NCBI GenBank assembly: GCA_964583605.1
Contig: CAZOWL010000019.1
Coordinates: forward strand, 1 to 53,105
Length of the DNA stretch: 53,105 nucleotides
From: CAZOWL01 sp964583605
GTDB lineage: Bacteria; Pseudomonadota; Gammaproteobacteria; Chromatiales; Chromatiaceae
Direction: 5' to 3'
This document shows positions 52,510 through 53,105 of this stretch, in pieces; within the stretch, counting starts at the first letter, position 1; each line of letters opens with the position of its first letter. The translations under genes were made by a program, and so were the position numbers. The notes under the pieces were generated by a model, which worked only from the letters and a program-made list of their open reading frames with translations, was not told the DNA's origin and ran no database searches.

Positions 52510-52941
52510 TCAGCCGCCAGGTGAGGCGAGGCTGATGGCTCGTTTGGCGTACCAGTCACGATCAAGCTCCCAGCGTACGGCCTGCACGTCAGGTTGTTGC
52601 TCGATCAGGGCTAAGGCACGCTTCTGATGGCGGATCAGACGCTCCTGCGCGGCCACCACGGCTGGATGGTCCTGGGGTTTGTTTGCCAGATCCGGGTATA
52701 GAGTCCGCAAGAAGCGCAGCGCCGGGACTTCGGCATCCCGTGGGCTCGACAGGGTCGCGACGCCATCCTCGAGCGCGAGAACGCGGAAACGGTAAGGATA
52801 GTCGGCGAGCTCCGCGTCCGCCGCAAGCTCCTCGTTGAGCTCCCAAACACGGGGCGACCAGCTTGTCGCAATCCAAAGAAGGATCAAACCGGCGACTGCC
52901 GCGCCGAGTACAATCAGATAATTGCGGGTGAAGCGATCCAT
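52510..52941 (-). CDS. Small membrane-anchored protein of unknown function
   Basis: 143 residues. One N-terminal membrane helix (about 8-27, YLIVLGAAVAGLILLWIATS) is followed by a soluble domain of about 110 residues with ELADYPYRFRVLALEDGVAT and an alpha-helical second half (VVAAQERLIRHQKRALALIEQ). No catalytic or metal motif is visible. It probably faces the periplasm. It lies convergently 31 bases after the DAHP synthase gene. I do not recognise the family. Confidence 0.7.
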   Translation of the reverse strand: MDRFTRNYLIVLGAAVAGLILLWIATSWSPRVWELNEELAADAELADYPYRFRVLALEDGVATLSSPRDAEVPALRFLRTLYPDLANKPQDHPAVVAAQERLIRHQKRALALIEQQPDVQAVRWELDRDWYAKRAISLASPGG

Positions 52942-53056
52942 GGGTTGTGCGCTCTTATCGGTTCGCTGAGTTGGCTCTCAGCGATTTGGAGGAAGCAGGA
53001 ACAGCCGGACAGGCTGTACCGGCGCGTTCGATCGCGGTGTCCAGGCCTCAATTACC

Positions 53057-53105
53057 ATGAAATTCGCGGAGCACGTTCGCCCCCTCGCCCTCTGGGAGAG
53101 GGTTG
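53057..53105 (+). repeat. Dispersed intergenic repeat, copy 5 (cut by window end)
   Basis: Starts ATGAAATTCGCGGAGCACGT and contains CCCTCTGGGAGAGGG up to the last base of the window. It is nearly identical to the start of copy 2. Its full length is not visible. Confidence 0.7.

Overview
The window looks like chromosomal DNA from a GC-rich gammaproteobacterium, most likely a purple sulfur bacterium (Chromatiales). The lines of evidence are the tmRNA tag (ANDDNYALAA type), a secreted Gly/Tyr-rich protein resembling sulfur globule proteins, the [NiFe]-hydrogenase maturation genes hypA and hypB, and gammaproteobacterial-type pyrC, speA, hemF and pckA. Taxonomy is inferred from gene content only. 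No rRNA, separate tRNA, CRISPR array, prophage or complete insertion sequence was found.

Layout. 1-3.9 kb: a HigBA-like toxin-antitoxin pair with a palindromic operator, diverging from a type I restriction gene hsdR that is cut by one in-frame amber codon. 3.9-4.3 kb: ssrA (tmRNA). 4.4-12.7 kb: minus-strand metabolic and envelope genes, namely pyrC, pckA, an overlapping pair of VWA protein and membrane J-domain protein, an orphan lpxD, an unknown secreted Cys-rich protein and an alpha/beta hydrolase. 13-17 kb, plus strand: speA, hypA-hypB and the sulfur-globule-like gene.

17-41 kb holds a large minus-strand exosortase A (XrtA/PEP-CTERM) exopolysaccharide locus. In transcription order it encodes an ExeA-like ATPase fused to an OmpA domain, PrsT, the PrsK kinase, the PrsR sigma-54 activator, the export lipoprotein, the chain-length protein, the tyrosine autokinase, an outer-membrane beta-barrel, a polysaccharide deacetylase, a FemAB-like protein, a glycosyltransferase, XrtA-EpsI, a second glycosyltransferase and an asparagine-synthase-like amidotransferase. 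Most of the last ten genes overlap or are separated by fewer than 52 bases, so they probably form one operon for making, modifying and exporting a polysaccharide and for sorting PEP-CTERM proteins. No priming glycosyltransferase, polymerase, flippase or PEP-CTERM substrate is present in the window.

41-53 kb holds mlaC, the remnant of an SRAP-family gene, hemF, a hydroxyacid dehydrogenase with a membrane hydrolase, a pair of membrane GTPases, a MenH-like hydrolase, a YjbQ protein, a hemerythrin-like protein with an FNR-like site upstream, a DAHP synthase and a small membrane-anchored protein. A dispersed intergenic repeat of about 50-125 bp occurs five times (near 12.8, 37.8, 41.1, 50.6 and 53.1 kb). 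The least ordinary items are the OmpA-fused ATPase, the 316-residue internal duplication of PrsT with a strong dyad upstream, the amber-interrupted hsdR, the VWA/J-protein pair and the GTPase pair.
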